DNA from: Dichomitus squalens LYAD-421 SS1
Lineage: Eukaryota > Basidiomycota > Agaricomycetes > Polyporales > Polyporaceae
NCBI RefSeq assembly: GCF_000275845.1
Contig: NW_006766933.1
Coordinates: 62,001-126,000, forward strand
DNA length: 64,000 bases
Direction: 5' to 3'
Both the position numbers and the translations under genes were made by a program. Below are positions 1 to 11,593 of this stretch, piece by piece. A model generated the notes under the pieces. It was not told where the DNA came from. It did not search any database and worked only from the letters and a program-made list of their open reading frames with translations. The stretch's first letter is position 1. Each line of letters starts with the position of its first letter.

Positions 1-2
1 TC

Positions 3-1510
3 CTCGGTATCGTTGTGAACGTGGGAGGCAACCAAGCGCACGAGTACATAGGAGCGAAGTACTGGCACATACCTGGTGCACCTTTCGTGGGTGGTTTTGG
101 TGGTTTCGCGCGGGTGTTCGTGACTGCGAGCTTCGCTTGTACGTACACTACGCACCTCGGAATGCATTCCTTCTTGACATGTCGGCAGATGGCGGTACTG
201 AGTCTCTCGGTATCACTGCTGGTGAAACGAAGAACCCGTCTCGCAATATGCCTCGAGTCGTGAAATTTGTGTTTTGGCGGTGAGTACAAGGTTGTAGCAC
301 ATTGTGCATCTGATCTAACTTCCTGCAAACGGCTCTCAGGATCCTGCTTTTCTATATTCTCAGTATCCTGCTGATGGGTCTAAACGGTGCGTTACAACAT
401 GAACATACTCATGTCCTTACAGTTTGTCCACCATACTGACAACCTCTCCTGGCGCATCAACGCAGTGCCTTACAACTACCCCAACTTGTCGAATAAAGCG
501 GTCACAACATCGCCGTTCACGATCGTTTTCCAGTTGGCTGGATCTCGTATGTGAACACACTACCCAAGTCGTGACCATGATTGCTAATATCGTACACAGA
601 CGTAGCGGGCTCCTTCATGAATACAGTGATCCTGACGTCCGTGCTGTCCGCTGGCAACCACGCTTTGTTCGCGGGGACACGAGTACTCTATGGGCTCTCC
701 GTGATCACGCCTCGGCAGGCTCCTGCCTTTTTTGCCAAGACCACATCTGCTGGAATCCCGCTGTATGCCCTCTTAGCGACAAGCAGCATCAGTATCCTCT
801 GCTTTGGTTCCAGCTTCATCGGCAGCGGCGAGCTGTGGGGCTGGCTGCAGAACATCGTCGGCGTCTCAAACCAAGTGTGTCTCCTCCCCTTTAGCCAATA
901 TACATCTCAGCTCATGGTTCTCGCTCGCCGCAGATCGCGTGGGTGTCGATCGGCCTGGCCAGCTGGAAGTTCCGGCGTGCTTGGGTGCGCCAGGGTCGCC
1001 CCCTCAGTGAGATGAAATTCAGGGCTGGCTGGACGTGGCCATGGGGCCCTTACTTCGTGGTGATTGCGGTGGTTGTAATTATTATTGGTGAGTTACCCAT
1101 CCCTCCTGCGAAACATACGGCTCATGCCATGGTGTGGCCGTTTAGTCCAAGGGTGGTCCTCGGTCATACCCAAGTTCTCCGCCGTCGATTTCGTGTCGTT
1201 TTACATCGAGATCCCCGTCATGCTCGTCATGTACCTGCTGTGGATGCTCATATGGCGACCATCACCCTCGTCTGCACCTGTCTCTCTTCCGACCGGCGAT
1301 CAGGTAGCATCAGGGCCCGCCCGCAAAAGCTTGTCCCGTCGCGTATGGGACTTCCTGACGTACAACGACGCCGTCGACGTCAGGACTGTGGATCTGAAGC
1401 GAGATGAGCACGAGGAGGAAGCGGCCGACCTTGCGGATGATGCGAGAAGGGAGAGCAAGCTCAAGGGACGTTATAGGTGGCTTTGGAAAGTGTATTACGC
1501 AGTTGTATGA
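3..1510 (+). CDS. Amino-acid permease (APC superfamily, fungal YAT family), 5' end outside the window
   Basis: Plasma-membrane amino-acid/proton symporter, C-terminal part only. Seven exons can be joined: 3-138, 189-279, 340-386, 466-546, 600-874, 934-1087 and 1146-1510 (stop TGA). The joins rebuild classic YAT motifs: FAYGGTESLGITAGETKNP, the transmembrane stretch ILLFYILSILLMGLN, then VPYNYPNL, VAGSFMN and LSAGNHALFAGTRVLY. A late membrane block (YFVVIAVVVIII, then FYIEIPVMLVMYLLWMLIW) is followed by a charged cytoplasmic tail ending KVYYAVV. The intron between exons 3 and 4 must run to position 465, because the earlier acceptor near 422 gives a stop. The N-terminal half lies upstream of the window. 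Substrate cannot be assigned from sequence. Family assignment is firm. Confidence 0.93.
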
Positions 1511-2694
1511 GGACAGTAATGCGTTTAAAATGTGCTTCTTGATGTACTTGTCCGGCCTGCGCCTTGAAATAGCTCTGTGTGTGCGCCATCGAGTATTCAG
1601 CTCGCTCGCTCCTTGCGTGCCGATGAAGCCTCCAGCCCATGCGGACTTGCAGCCGGCGGGTACGCGAGACGCGGTGTTTGGTAGCCTCGTGTGTGCAGCA
1701 GCCGAGCGGCGCTCGAAATCCGAAAACTGACGACCTTTTCATTTGGCTAGACTGACTCAGGCCTGTCATAGGGCGGGGTAGGGAGTGGCGGAGTGGGAGG
1801 TCGAGAGTATTAAACTCTACGAGTGTTCAACGCGACTACTCCCCGTAGAACCTCAAGAACACGATAGTACATGCGCGTCCTGAGTTTTACGTGGTCCGCT
1901 ACCGTAGAATAACATGCATGCGTGCTTCTCGAGCCATCGCTGCATCGTTGGCTATCGTAGAGACTACAACGAGGGATAGACTGTGGGCAAATAGCCCATG
2001 AGGGGTTCACCTCTCCTTTCGCCCCTAACCCTCGTTGTAGGAAGCTGTTCTTTGTAGTGACATTTGTCAGCTTACCTGGACGGCTTACAGACCACCTTCT
2101 GGGCTTCTGGATCTTCCGACGGCACTCCGATAATTAGGTCTTCTGAGTCTTGTTTATGATGTGGGGTGGCTGGACGTAACGCGTGAGCGCAGCCAGCGGG
2201 AGCAACTCCTCAATTGACCGGGCGGTGGAGAACCCGTCTTGAGACATTTGTTCCCGTCTTATTCCATGCACAACTTGCTCAATACCGCATCGTCCTGGCG
2301 GTTGAATGTTTGAGGATCATGGCTACCTGTCGTCCATCTATAACGTGTGTATGGTCATGAAGTAGAGTTTGTAGTCTCCACCGTACAGCTGAGACTGACA
2401 TTCGTGTGCAGGTTTCACAGTATATGAGATACGAGGTCGCTGTAAACACACGGAACTAATGTAGACTTCAACATGATATCTGGCAAGCTATGAGATCTTA
2501 GTAGTACCATTGAGCTGAGACGATCTGCCACAGCGCAAAAGCCGGCGAGAAGGAAACGTTAGCCGCCCATGAGCGGACCGCCCGACTTGTTACATGTTAT
2601 CTCTGACAGCCACTGCTGACTCTATACCCGTGTCAAGACTCGAACACGGTATCATCATACAACCGTTGCTACTACGTCGATTCAATCGCATTAC
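1511..2694. other. Intergenic region, no gene seen
   Basis: About 1.2 kb between the permease stop and the aldo/keto reductase start. Only short overlapping open frames without recognisable motifs or good splice structure. It should hold the permease 3' UTR and the promoter of the reductase. Confidence 0.6.
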
Positions 2695-4065
2695 ATGTCG
2701 GTAGAGACGCTTGCGGTGACCTCATCAATTCGCTTGTCGACAGGTGAATGCAATCGCTCAGGCTATCACAAAACTTGGACGCCCGGCCCGAGAAGGGTCT
2801 TGCATTGACTATGCTTACCAACAGGTTACGATATGCCGCGGCTGGGATTTGGAGTGTATCAAAACTACACCACTCACGATTCTGTCCTGGAAGCGCTTCG
2901 CGCTGGATATAGGTAGGTCGTCAGGCTTCCTATCGAGGCAGTCGTGTCGGCGGAATGAATGTGCATCTCGCAGGCTCGTGGATACTGCGCAGGCGTATAG
3001 GAACGAGGCCGGCGTCGGAAGTGCCCTCCGTGCGAGCGGTCTGCCCCGTGAGGAGGTCTTTCTCAGTACGCTGTCCTGATCGCGAGCTGGGTTAGTGGTC
3101 ACTTGAGCATCACTTCCATTTCTTGCGCAGCAACGAAGTGCATCAGCAAGACGCATGGATACGAGAAGACTTCCCATGCAGTAGACGTCTCACTGGAACG
3201 CTTAGGAGTAGGCATGTGCTGTGCCTGCGTGGAGAGCGGTCTTGAATTTGAAGATGCTTCCATAGACTATATTGATCTCTTCCTGATCCATGACCCTTTC
3301 AAGGGGCGGGATCTGCGACTAGAAACATACGGCGCGCTCCTTGACGCGCAACGAGCTCGGAAGATACGCACAGTCGGCGTTTCGAACTTGTGAGTTCTCT
3401 CAGCCTCGCCGTTCGATGTCCATGTATGACGACACTGCGTATTCCCATCAGTGGGATCAAGCACCTAGAGGAGTTACGGAACGCCGGTCTAAAGACGCCG
3501 TCGGTGAATCAAATCGAGGTCAGTGGTTCGGACGCCCGTCGGTTGTGACAATTCATGTACGAGGAATATGCGATTGTCTTTCCAGCTTCATCCATTTTGC
3601 CAGCAACGTCCCATAGTGGCGTACTGTCGCGAAAAGGGCATAGTCGTCCAGGCATACTCCCCATTGGTCCGTGGACAGCTCGATCACCCAGTCATTGAGC
3701 GACTCGCCCAGAAGGTGAGTATCATGGACGCATGACAGTCGCGTGCTGGGGGCAGACCGTGAACTGCGAGGGATTCGTAGCACAAGCGAGAACCGGCGCA
3801 GATCCTGTTGCGGTGGTCCCTGCAAAAGGGGTGAGTGTCTTCGGCAGCGTCGTGCTCTTCTTTTCCGACCTTGGGACTGGTGATTTGACCATCATGGCAC
3901 TTCGATAGCTACGTGCCGCTGCCGAAGTCAGCGACAACGACCCGCATCCGCTCGAACGCGGACTTGTACAACTTCTCACTCGATGTGGAAGACATTGAGC
4001 TGCTTGATGGACTAGACAATGGCAAAGACGGTGCCGTCACCTGGAATCCGGTAGACGCGGAGTAG
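2695..4065 (+). CDS. Aldo/keto reductase
   Basis: NAD(P)H-dependent carbonyl reductase of the AKR superfamily, presumably cytosolic. Nine exons: 2695-2743, 2825-2912, 2974-3065, 3131-3211, 3266-3389, 3452-3518, 3586-3714, 3781-3830 and 3909-4065. They give 837 nt, 278 aa, a normal AKR length. The protein opens with [17 protein letters not shown], then [13 protein letters not shown]. Catalytic-type residues follow the AKR order: Asp and Tyr in [11 protein letters not shown], Lys in VFLTTKC, then [66 protein letters not shown] and [11 protein letters not shown]. The usual catalytic His context is replaced by LIHDP, as in many fungal AKRs. The intron at 3212-3265 appears to start with GC instead of GT. 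Substrate unknown. Confidence 0.92.
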
Positions 4066-4641
4066 GCTAAATCATCGGTCCGGGGAGTCTTTGCCGCCCG
4101 AGCTGCGAACTCGATGCAAGGCATTGTCAAAATCAATTGCATACGTACAAAACAGAGCACGCGTTGACAGCATTTGGAATCAGTGCCACAGGCCGGCGGC
4201 AAAGTGAATAGGAATAGGCCGACGACATAAGCAAATGCAGTGCCGCAAAAATGGGTGCTCTACGTAGCCGTGGGCATCAGTATGTACTGCATTGGTAAAC
4301 CTCTACAGCCTAGACTGACAGTCGTTATAGAAGTCAAGCGCCCTCTATCACGAAATATCGACGGGCATGACCCGGGGGTTATGCCGTGCGCGACAGCGCC
4401 TCAAGTCGATCGAGCGCGCGACGATATCGCATAACGCGGCTAGCTGTGAACATGCTTGCCAAATATTCGACTAGTCCGCTGCTTATGCAAAGCAGCGAGA
4501 ACATCGCACAGTAGCTATGGCGAAGCTACTACTTGTAGATATTTCGTGATCCTGTTCGAGCCCAGCACCGAGTGGCCACCCTGAGGAAATTGTCGAAGAC
4601 ATTGTATGAGACAGAAATGCAATGTACGCAACAATGTACGA
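4066..4641. other. Convergent intergenic region
   Basis: Lies between the stops of the aldo/keto reductase (+) and UCHL5 (-). It should carry both 3' UTRs. No gene-like structure was found. Confidence 0.6.
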
Positions 4642-5857
4642 CTAATCCTCGTCCATGGCCTCGCCCTTCCTCCTCCTTTCTATTCGCTCTTGTAGAGCCT
4701 TCTTCGCGCCTTCTTTAGCACCATCTAAGGTGCCTGCCTTCGCCATGCTGAGGAGAAGTGCGTGAATGAAGCCTAGATAGTTGTGTCTCCGAAGGCTGTT
4801 CTCAAACTGCGACGAAACTTTGTGTCAAGACACGCAGAAGAACAATGGGATACAAGCTCAATATTATGCTTACCGCCCACCGCTCTCGCTTGGAGTTTTC
4901 GTTGGCAAGTCTGATCATCAATTCGCTGGCCTCTGCCTGCCGACCAGCCGACTGCAGTTGGGTAAGCTGCTCTTGGAGGCGGGGTAAGGGGTCATCGTGG
5001 ACAGCAAGAAGGCTGAATTCAAGCTACAGGATAGGGATCATTTGCTCTTTAGATGTTGGAAAACGAGTCGAGGAGATTAGTACTCACCGAGCCCGGGGGA
5101 TAAGTCCCTATGCGGGCTTCTATAACCTCCCTATCACCGAGCAATCAATGGGTCAGTTCAATACACCGGACCGATAAGGCAATTTGAGCTACCTAGCCTT
5201 CGCAACCCAGCCTTCGCCAGCTTCAGAGTAAGCGCCGTGGCTCACAGGAGCTTGTTTGAGGCCGTCAAGCTCGTAGAGAGAGCCCGCATAAGGGATATAC
5301 ACAATAAAGTGGTATGCATCTTCGGTCGACTTCGGGAGGTCCAAGCCGTCCAGCGAAATCGCTGACGGCGGCGACAGGGCATTGTGTGCTTCGCGTAGCC
5401 AGTCCGAACTCGTGATGGCCATGCCACTAGTCTGCGGATCCATGCCAGCCGTAAACGAGAATAGCTCCGAAAGCTGGGCGCCCATCTGGAGTCCAGGAAT
5501 ATTCGCAATGGCGTTCATCACCGCTAGCGTAGCGCAAGCGTTGTTGACGACCTGGTGGGCAAAGAAACCGGGAAAGTCCGGATCGTACTGCCCGCCGACG
5601 GAAGGCTCGGCCGATTCAGTTGATACCCATTTGAAGAGGAAGATAAGCGCGTGCAAGGGCTGGAACTCTGTGAGCGTGGCCGCATCGAGGGAATAGAGGT
5701 CATCGACGACAAGTGGTACGCCTAGGGTTTTGAGCAACTCCCTGCAAACACATCGTGAGATCGAGTTTTACGTTTAGAAGCGTCCTCGAGCGCACGTAAA
5801 GACACCAGGGTCAGACTCGGTCAATTGCCAGCCACTTGTATCGTCGTCTGCGGCCAT
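4642..5857 (-). CDS. Ubiquitin C-terminal hydrolase, UCHL5/UCH37 type
   Basis: Cysteine deubiquitinase of peptidase family C12 (UCH37/UCHL5 branch), which in other organisms works on proteasomes and chromatin remodellers. Five exons on the minus strand: 5857-5796, 5741-5193, 5130-5088, 5023-4874 and 4806-4642, giving 969 nt and 322 aa, the usual UCHL5 length. It starts MAADDDTSGWQLTESDPGVF. The catalytic tetrad is visible: Gln about 84 and Cys about 90 in HQVVNNACATLAVMNA, His about 165 in DAYHFIVYIP and Asp about 180 in LYELDGLK. The C-terminal ULD-like part follows: VIEARIGTYPPG, FSLLAVHDDPLPRLQEQL, then RRHNYLGFIHALLLSMAKAG and a Lys/Arg-rich end. Divergent from Med31 with a 212 bp shared upstream region. 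Confidence 0.95.
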
Positions 5858-6069
5858 GGTGTCTACGGCAACGTTGCAGTCGTCGGTGGCGGTCGTGAAT
5901 GAGAAACAGAAAGTGTCGGATGCGTTGTGGCAGGCCTCCACGCTCCGACTGACGCGTCGCGCCGGTCATGTGACCCTCCAAGTTACCTAATTCGGTTGTT
6001 TGTTTGCGATTGGCCTCTAGGCTAAACAACCACCGTCAAGCGAACGCTTTGGCGTCGGACGGCTTGACC
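5858..6069. promoter_or_regulatory. Shared divergent promoter of UCHL5 and Med31
   Basis: Only 212 bp separate the two opposing start codons, so both transcription start regions must lie here or overlap. No TATA box is obvious, as expected for housekeeping genes. The inference rests on gene geometry only. Confidence 0.5.
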
Positions 6070-6616
6070 ATGTCTCAGCCCGAGCCACCCTCAGATGCAC
6101 GGAGCGCGAATAGGGCACGGTTTGAGCTTGAGCTCGAATTTGTTCAGTCGCTAGCAAATCCTTTCTACTTGCATTCGCTGGCGCAACAAGGCATCCTGAA
6201 CCAGCCCGCGTTTATCAACTTCCTGAAGTATTTACTGTACTGGAAGGAGAAGGACTACGCTCGGTTCATCTTGTGGGTCGATAGTTGCGATATCTTTGTG
6301 AAATGCTTCTGATGCCTTGATGTTAGGTATCCACACGCCCTCCATCATCTAGAGCTGCTCCAACACCCCGAGTTCAGGACCGAGATCGGCAAAGACGAAT
6401 GGCGGGAGTATCTAAATCAGAAGCAGTTCGATCATTGGCGTACATGGTAAGGAGGTCCTCACACGTCTGTTGACTCAGTTGGCTCAAGAGGGGATGGCTA
6501 GGAGGGACCCCAGTCGGATCTCCATCGCTGCACCCACAGCCGACGTCCCGGTGGACCCTCAGTCTGCAGGGCTGCCCCCTGAAGGCCAAAATGGCGCCAC
6601 GATAAACGGTGTATGA
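6070..6616 (+). CDS. Mediator complex subunit 31 (Soh1)
   Basis: Middle-module subunit of Mediator, a nuclear RNA polymerase II coactivator. Three exons, 6070-6272, 6327-6446 and 6502-6616, give 438 nt and 145 aa. The Med31 domain is complete: RFELELEFVQSLANPFYL, HSLAQQGILNQPAFINFL, KYLLYWKEKDYARFIL, YPHALHHLELLQHPEFR, then YLNQKQFDHWRTW. The last intron (55 nt, GTAAGG to CTAG) adds a short Ala/Pro-rich tail ending GATINGV; without it the protein would stop right after the domain. The ATG at 6070 is chosen because the frame upstream of it lacks conservation. Confidence 0.94.
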
Positions 6617-7295
6617 AGTGCTTTTTTGCCCCTCTGTAGTCACGATTGTCCCCCCGAGTATCTACATCGGGCTCTCCACTATCTCCGAAGCGCCGTGCCT
6701 TCCTCGGGAATCCCCTCAGGACCCTTTGACGGCAGTTTCATTCGCAGGCCGTTGCTTTGTAGGGGCATCTCGCCTTATAGTCAGTTTACAGTCTTCGTGA
6801 CAGTACGGCAGAGCAGTGATCCGGGGTCGGAACGAAGTGAAGTGAATTAGCATGCTTTGACGTTCCCGTGCGCTATGTTACAAGATGTCTTGGACAATGC
6901 CTATCTGCTATACTTTGTCATGTATGACGAGCTGCTTGTCAGCAGCAATGCATTGTCCGTAATCCAGTCGTAGCACTTGCCACGTGCACCTGGCGGAGGC
7001 TAAGTGTGGCGGTGTGCTATGCCTTGGAAAACAAGGCGACCCGAAAGTGCGGTGTCCCAATAGCAGTGCCGCACCGGCACCACGGCTTGCTGCGCTTACA
7101 CTTCACTTGAACCCCTTCTCCGCCAACGAAGAGGCGCCAGATCCTAGCGATACGAGTAACCAGACCTTAGTCTTCCCGTCGACAGTCGATGACGAAGCCT
7201 TCGCGGATATCCAAGCTACGCGCCTCGTGGGTGAATAGATTAGACGCAAAATAGCGAACCGAGTAACCAACATCCCCCCTGATTATATGATGGTA
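6617..7295. other. Intergenic region, no gene seen
   Basis: Convergent spacer between Med31 and the transporter gene. Small open frames at 6626-6850 and 6984-7238 have no recognisable domain and no convincing splice sites. Confidence 0.5.
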
Positions 7296-9191
7296 TTATG
7301 AAGTATGTATGTCCTCATGCCCCCGCCAGACGTCGTGTAATACATCAGACTCGTTTCCTGGATATGGAGGAGGTACGGAGTCTAGGCGCTGCCTGTGCTT
7401 CGAAGGGATATCTTCGTCCTCGTCTTCTTCGTCTTCAACTGCGAACAGCAACTGCTCGTTGGCATCATGCGCCGCATTCACAACCTGCAGACAGGACAAA
7501 ATCAGCAGGTGGCTGAAATTGATAAGATTTGGACTGACTCTATTTTGTCGTTCGTCCTCGTCATTGACGTCTTCATCGTCAATATTTGAGGTCAGCCTTT
7601 CCCGCTCGGCAAGGTCACCGCTCTCAAGAGCCACGTCGCCGTCTAAGATAACCCCCTCCTCCTCTGAGAGGGGATTTCCGTGAGGGTCTAGCGCGACGTC
7701 CGAATGCATCAAGTTCTGGTACTTGTGATAGGTATACAATCCGATGCCTGTCAAGCATTAGTCAGGTTGGAACTTATCAGAGGCACATCGGGCGTTAATG
7801 CGCACCACACGCCGTAATCGCTACGCCGGTGATATTGAGCGGGGTCAGTTCATCGCCGAAGAACCAAGCAGCACATATAATCGTAGTAACCTCCTTCGCG
7901 ATGCCCGCTATGGACATCGGGACGACACCGGCTCGCTGGATGATGCTGTCATGTGAAAGGCGGTCATCACGGTAGTCAGACTAGAGACGCAGTAGAGACG
8001 TACTAGAACTCGCTGAGAACCATGCAAAAAGCGAGAACGCCAGGACAGGTTAGGAAGAACGCGGTCTCGAAGGCCTTCCCGGGCGTTGCGAAGAAGTCGC
8101 TGCCTGAAACTTTACCCCAATCGCCGGATACTGCGCTTGAAATGGCGAGCGTGAGGCCCATGATAGGAGTCAGCCAGAAGAGCGTTGCGGCGGGATTGTT
8201 CATCCCGATATTTTTGCTGCGCAGCAATAGCTGAGTGAGGCTCCAGCGCAGGCCGCCCAGAGCACTGGCGAAGATAACGAGGAGGAAGCCGCCCAGTACA
8301 AAGTTTGTCTGCGTCGCAACCATTAAGAGGACACCAGCACAGATGAGGAAGATGACGCCGATAAGTCGCCATGAGAATTTCTCCAAGCGAAGGAGGAAGG
8401 CGAAGAGTAGCACGAAGACAAGGGATGACGACTTGCCCATGGCTGGCACGACGGCATGAGGATAGCCCTAATTGTAACGTCATAGCGACAAACAGCTTAC
8501 TATAGAATGATAATGTGATGAGCTTCAGGGACAGATTGGATAGTCCGATGTCTAGTCCTGTCGTGATGCCCGTGGGTACAACTTTACGGCTATAACAGAA
8601 AGGGTGAGAAGCGATTCAAACTGAGTACACAAAGCATGATCCGGTGAGCCACCAAGCCCGTAGATGTGTTGCGCACGGCGGTTGCGATAGGATATCCCGC
8701 TCCAGAACTCGTCTTACGCAGAGGGAGACGAGTCCTTGACCAGGCACCTGAATCAGGGCTAAATGATACCTACATGTAATCCTCGCGGGTTGGAATCTGC
8801 TCTGGTCGGAAATGCCGAGGCAGAGTATACCGGAGCAATGAGGCGAGCGCGAATTGCACCCACATGTGGGCGGTCGTAACGAACAACGGTGATGGGAAGC
8901 CATAACGGTCCGGTGAAAACATCCATTTGTTGTACACCGAAAGGAGTGTGGCAAAGAAGAACCTGGAGGGGCAGTGATTCAGTGCGGTGTACGGGTGAGA
9001 CGTACGGCGGCGTACCATCCAGCTATGAAGAGGCCGTTGATGAACGCATTGGTCCACCATAGCCGTTTCTTCTCCGCCAGGGAGGCGACATGGACGGGCG
9101 GTTCGCGGCTAGTGGGGGAGCCCCGCAGTGGCGCGTGCCCAAGTGAGCTGAAACGAGCAGGCCCATTTGCGACATGACTTGAGTTTGGCAT
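7296..9191 (-). CDS. Triose-phosphate-transporter-family (DMT/EamA-type) nucleotide-sugar-like transporter, SLC35C2-like
   Basis: Multi-pass Golgi/ER-type antiporter of the TPT family. Exons on the minus strand: 9191-9016, 8962-8774, 8589-8501, 8442-8004, 7945-7806 and 7747-7296. The last contains a further 54 nt in-frame sequence with splice consensus (GTCAGT to TGCAG). The protein is 494 aa, or 476 aa if that is spliced. Typical motifs: WWTNAFINGLFIAGWFFFA, LLSVYNKWMFSPD, FPSPLFVTTAHMWVQFALA, VVPTGITTGLDIGLSNLSL, SSSLVFVLLFAFLLRLE, FASALGGLRWSLTQLLL, GVVPMSIAGIAKEV and GVAITACGIGLYTYHKY. The C-terminal about 100 residues are acidic and cytoplasmic (EDEEDEDEDIP). Intron 2 (184 nt) is longer than the others. 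Substrate unknown. Confidence 0.93.
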
Positions 9192-10102
9192 CGAGGCGGG
9201 GAGGGCATCCGACGAGTTTGTAGTACAAAGTCACGCTTCTCGGAATCACGCCTCTGCTGGCACGCCGTTCCCATCAGATCCCATCGGGGTGGCTTGCTTA
9301 TGCACATTCCGTTTTTGGAAATGCGGCTCGCAGGAGTTAAGCGCGCGCGTTCCAGCTTGGCGACGGCTTCAACGACCCCTCGTACAAATTCAAATTCGGC
9401 CGCAGCTTACAAAGTCAACGCTTTTGACCAGCCATCATATTCGGATAGGTTTGCCACCACGTAAGCCCCGTTCATGGCGGGGTTGATCAAGCGACCCAAA
9501 CATGTGGACCGAGTCCCGACCCAGGCGAGTATTACCATTGTGCATGCATACCTCAGCCATCGACTGCTTAATAACTCGACGATTGACAATGTGCATCGGT
9601 TCAAGCATTCTGCTGAATGAGCTATCGCTACTCGAGGCAGTGCCGGCGGTTTTTCACAGCCAGTAATGCGGTTTTCACGGGGGTTGTGATACTATGGTCA
9701 GTACTGCCGTTAGCCATGCGGCTTCGGACGGCGTGTTGCCCTCGCGTGGTTGCTGATTGTCTCTCGCATCGGATCGGCCCCTCCCATCAGCACCAGAGCG
9801 CTAGACGTCCTCCTCGCGACACAGCTCTGAAAGGGATCGACTGAGAACCAGACCCGCCCGGTCGAGCGCTGAGACGTTGTCGCGTCTTACCCCGCGGAAC
9901 GGCAGGTTTCACAATTCTCCAGTGCCCCATGGCTAGGGTTCCATCTGCGCTCTCCACGGCGTCTTTCTCTACCAGACGATCAAGAAGATTAGCTGGCTTC
10001 CTCTGACGCCGCTGAATATGCGACGGTCCGTCCGCAGTTTTATAAAGCCTCCCAGTGCTTCGGCCTGGAGTCCTATCCCCTTTCACTTCTGCAGTCCTCC
10101 AT
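9192..10102. promoter_or_regulatory. Divergent intergenic region with a TATA box for the Zn2Cys6 gene
   Basis: Separates the transporter start (-) from the Zn2Cys6 regulator start (+). A clear TATAAAG lies at about 10041-10047, roughly 55 bp upstream of the regulator ATG. Open frames here, including a 220-codon minus-strand one reaching 10449, overlap the promoter and have no recognisable domains. Confidence 0.5.
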
Positions 10103-11593
10103 ATGGCTGATCTCGAGTTCGTGATTGAAGCGCCCCAGGTCACTCGGACGAACAAGAAACGTCCACGCCTCGTCACTTCTTGTGACCACTGGTATTTGTG
10201 CCATAGCCGCCTCAGCACGCAGCACTCGCTAACCCCACGTTCCTTCTGCAGTCGCGTGAAGAAAATCAAGTGTGTCCAGCAGCCCGCCTCTGGCAAGTGC
10301 GAGGCATGTAGTTCCGCCAATCTTGCTTGTCTGTACCGCGACCGGGAGCAGTATTTTGCCGAGCGCACCCGCATGCTGTCCGGCGCGGGATCAGCACTAC
10401 GGGACGCCTCCACCAACGGGCAAAACAGGGCACACCTATCTGCAATCAATGCATCTACTCCGACATCTTCTCGCGGACCAACCCCGCCACACCTCTCTCG
10501 TGGGGGCAGTAGCGCGTCCAGCAGCCCCGACCGCTCTTACTCCCCGTCATTCTTGGATGACATGGGCATTAGCTTCCTCGACAATAAACTCCAGGACTTC
10601 AATGGTGGCTTTGACTGTCAGTTGTCTATGCCCACGTGGTGCGTTCGTTCTCATCTATGCCTCACACCTCCCAATGGACTGATCGAGGCTCGTAGGAAAG
10701 ACCCCATACAGCCACTTCCATGGTCATCAGCCCGCTACAGTCCCGATATGCTTGGTACCGACTTGAGTATGCAGCTACCCCAATTGTCTTCCTATCCCTC
10801 GCCACTACTTGGACTGTTCGATGCAAGCGATCATCAGCATCCACACCCGAACCTCATGATGTCATTCCTGACCGTCTTTTTCGAGAAATTGGGACCGGCC
10901 TATCCGTTCCTTTCGTCGGGGAACATTTGCGAGCGGTTCCTTCACAGGCGACTGTCGCCACTACTGGCCAACGCAATCGCCGCATCTGCCGCTCGGTACG
11001 CTTTGTTGATCTCGACTACCTCCCTTGCCTTGTTCACCTTGCTGCCACTAGCTTCTCTACGGTCAACGAGATCGTGCAGATCGGACCTGCGAATGCGTCG
11101 GATGTCTACTGTCAGGTAACGAAGGTAAGGGGAGACAATAGGTCACATTCTCGCCGCGTTGACCACCTGTCCTGCAGAGTCTCATCCCTTTACCAGGGGC
11201 ACACACTACGATCGAGACGCTGCACGCGGTCATGCTACTAGCTTGGGTTGAATACAAGAGGGGGAGGCAGGCCATGTTCAATGACTACGCCCGAGTACGT
11301 CGATTCCCCCTAACTCCTACCAACATCCCGCTCACCAGGGTACTCGCTCCCCAACACGTCATCTGTAGATGGTGACGCGTCTCGCGGCGGATCTCGGCAT
11401 CTCCAACGAAACCCTGCCCCAGCTCACGCGGGTCTCCGATCCGCAGAGTGCACGTGTGTTCCAGAGCACCTGGCAAGGGATCCAGCTGCTTGAACGCACC
11501 CTCCTTGCCATGGAGCTTGTCGCACTCTCGGGCTCGACTCTGGGCCGCCAGCACTCCTCAGCCGCAGCGTATGAGCAGCCTTCGCTGTGGTAA
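10103..11593 (+). CDS. Zn2Cys6 binuclear-cluster transcription factor
   Basis: Nuclear DNA-binding regulator of the Gal4 class. Six exons: 10103-10191, 10252-10638, 10696-10995, 11052-11124, 11178-11294 and 11369-11593, giving 1191 nt and 396 aa. The zinc cluster is complete only after the first splice: CDHCRVKKIKC, 8 residues, CEAC, 6 residues, C. A Ser/Thr/Pro-rich linker follows, then the start of the fungal middle-homology region: MMSFLTVFFEKLGPAYPFL, ANAIAASAARFS, SLIPLPGAHTTIETLHAVML, LAWVEYKRGRQAMFNDYARM, VTRLAADLGISNETL. It stops soon after that, so it is shorter than full-length fungal TF-domain proteins. A TATA box sits about 55 bp upstream. Target genes cannot be inferred. Confidence 0.9.

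Noticed and set aside
423..546. Earlier acceptor for permease exon 4 (after position 422)
   Set aside because: It gives a frame with a stop; the acceptor at 465 restores the conserved VPYNYPNL motif in phase.
9787..10449. 220-codon minus-strand open frame over the Zn2Cys6 gene promoter and first exons
   Set aside because: Antisense to clear exons and to the TATA box, no recognisable motif; typical GC-rich shadow frame.
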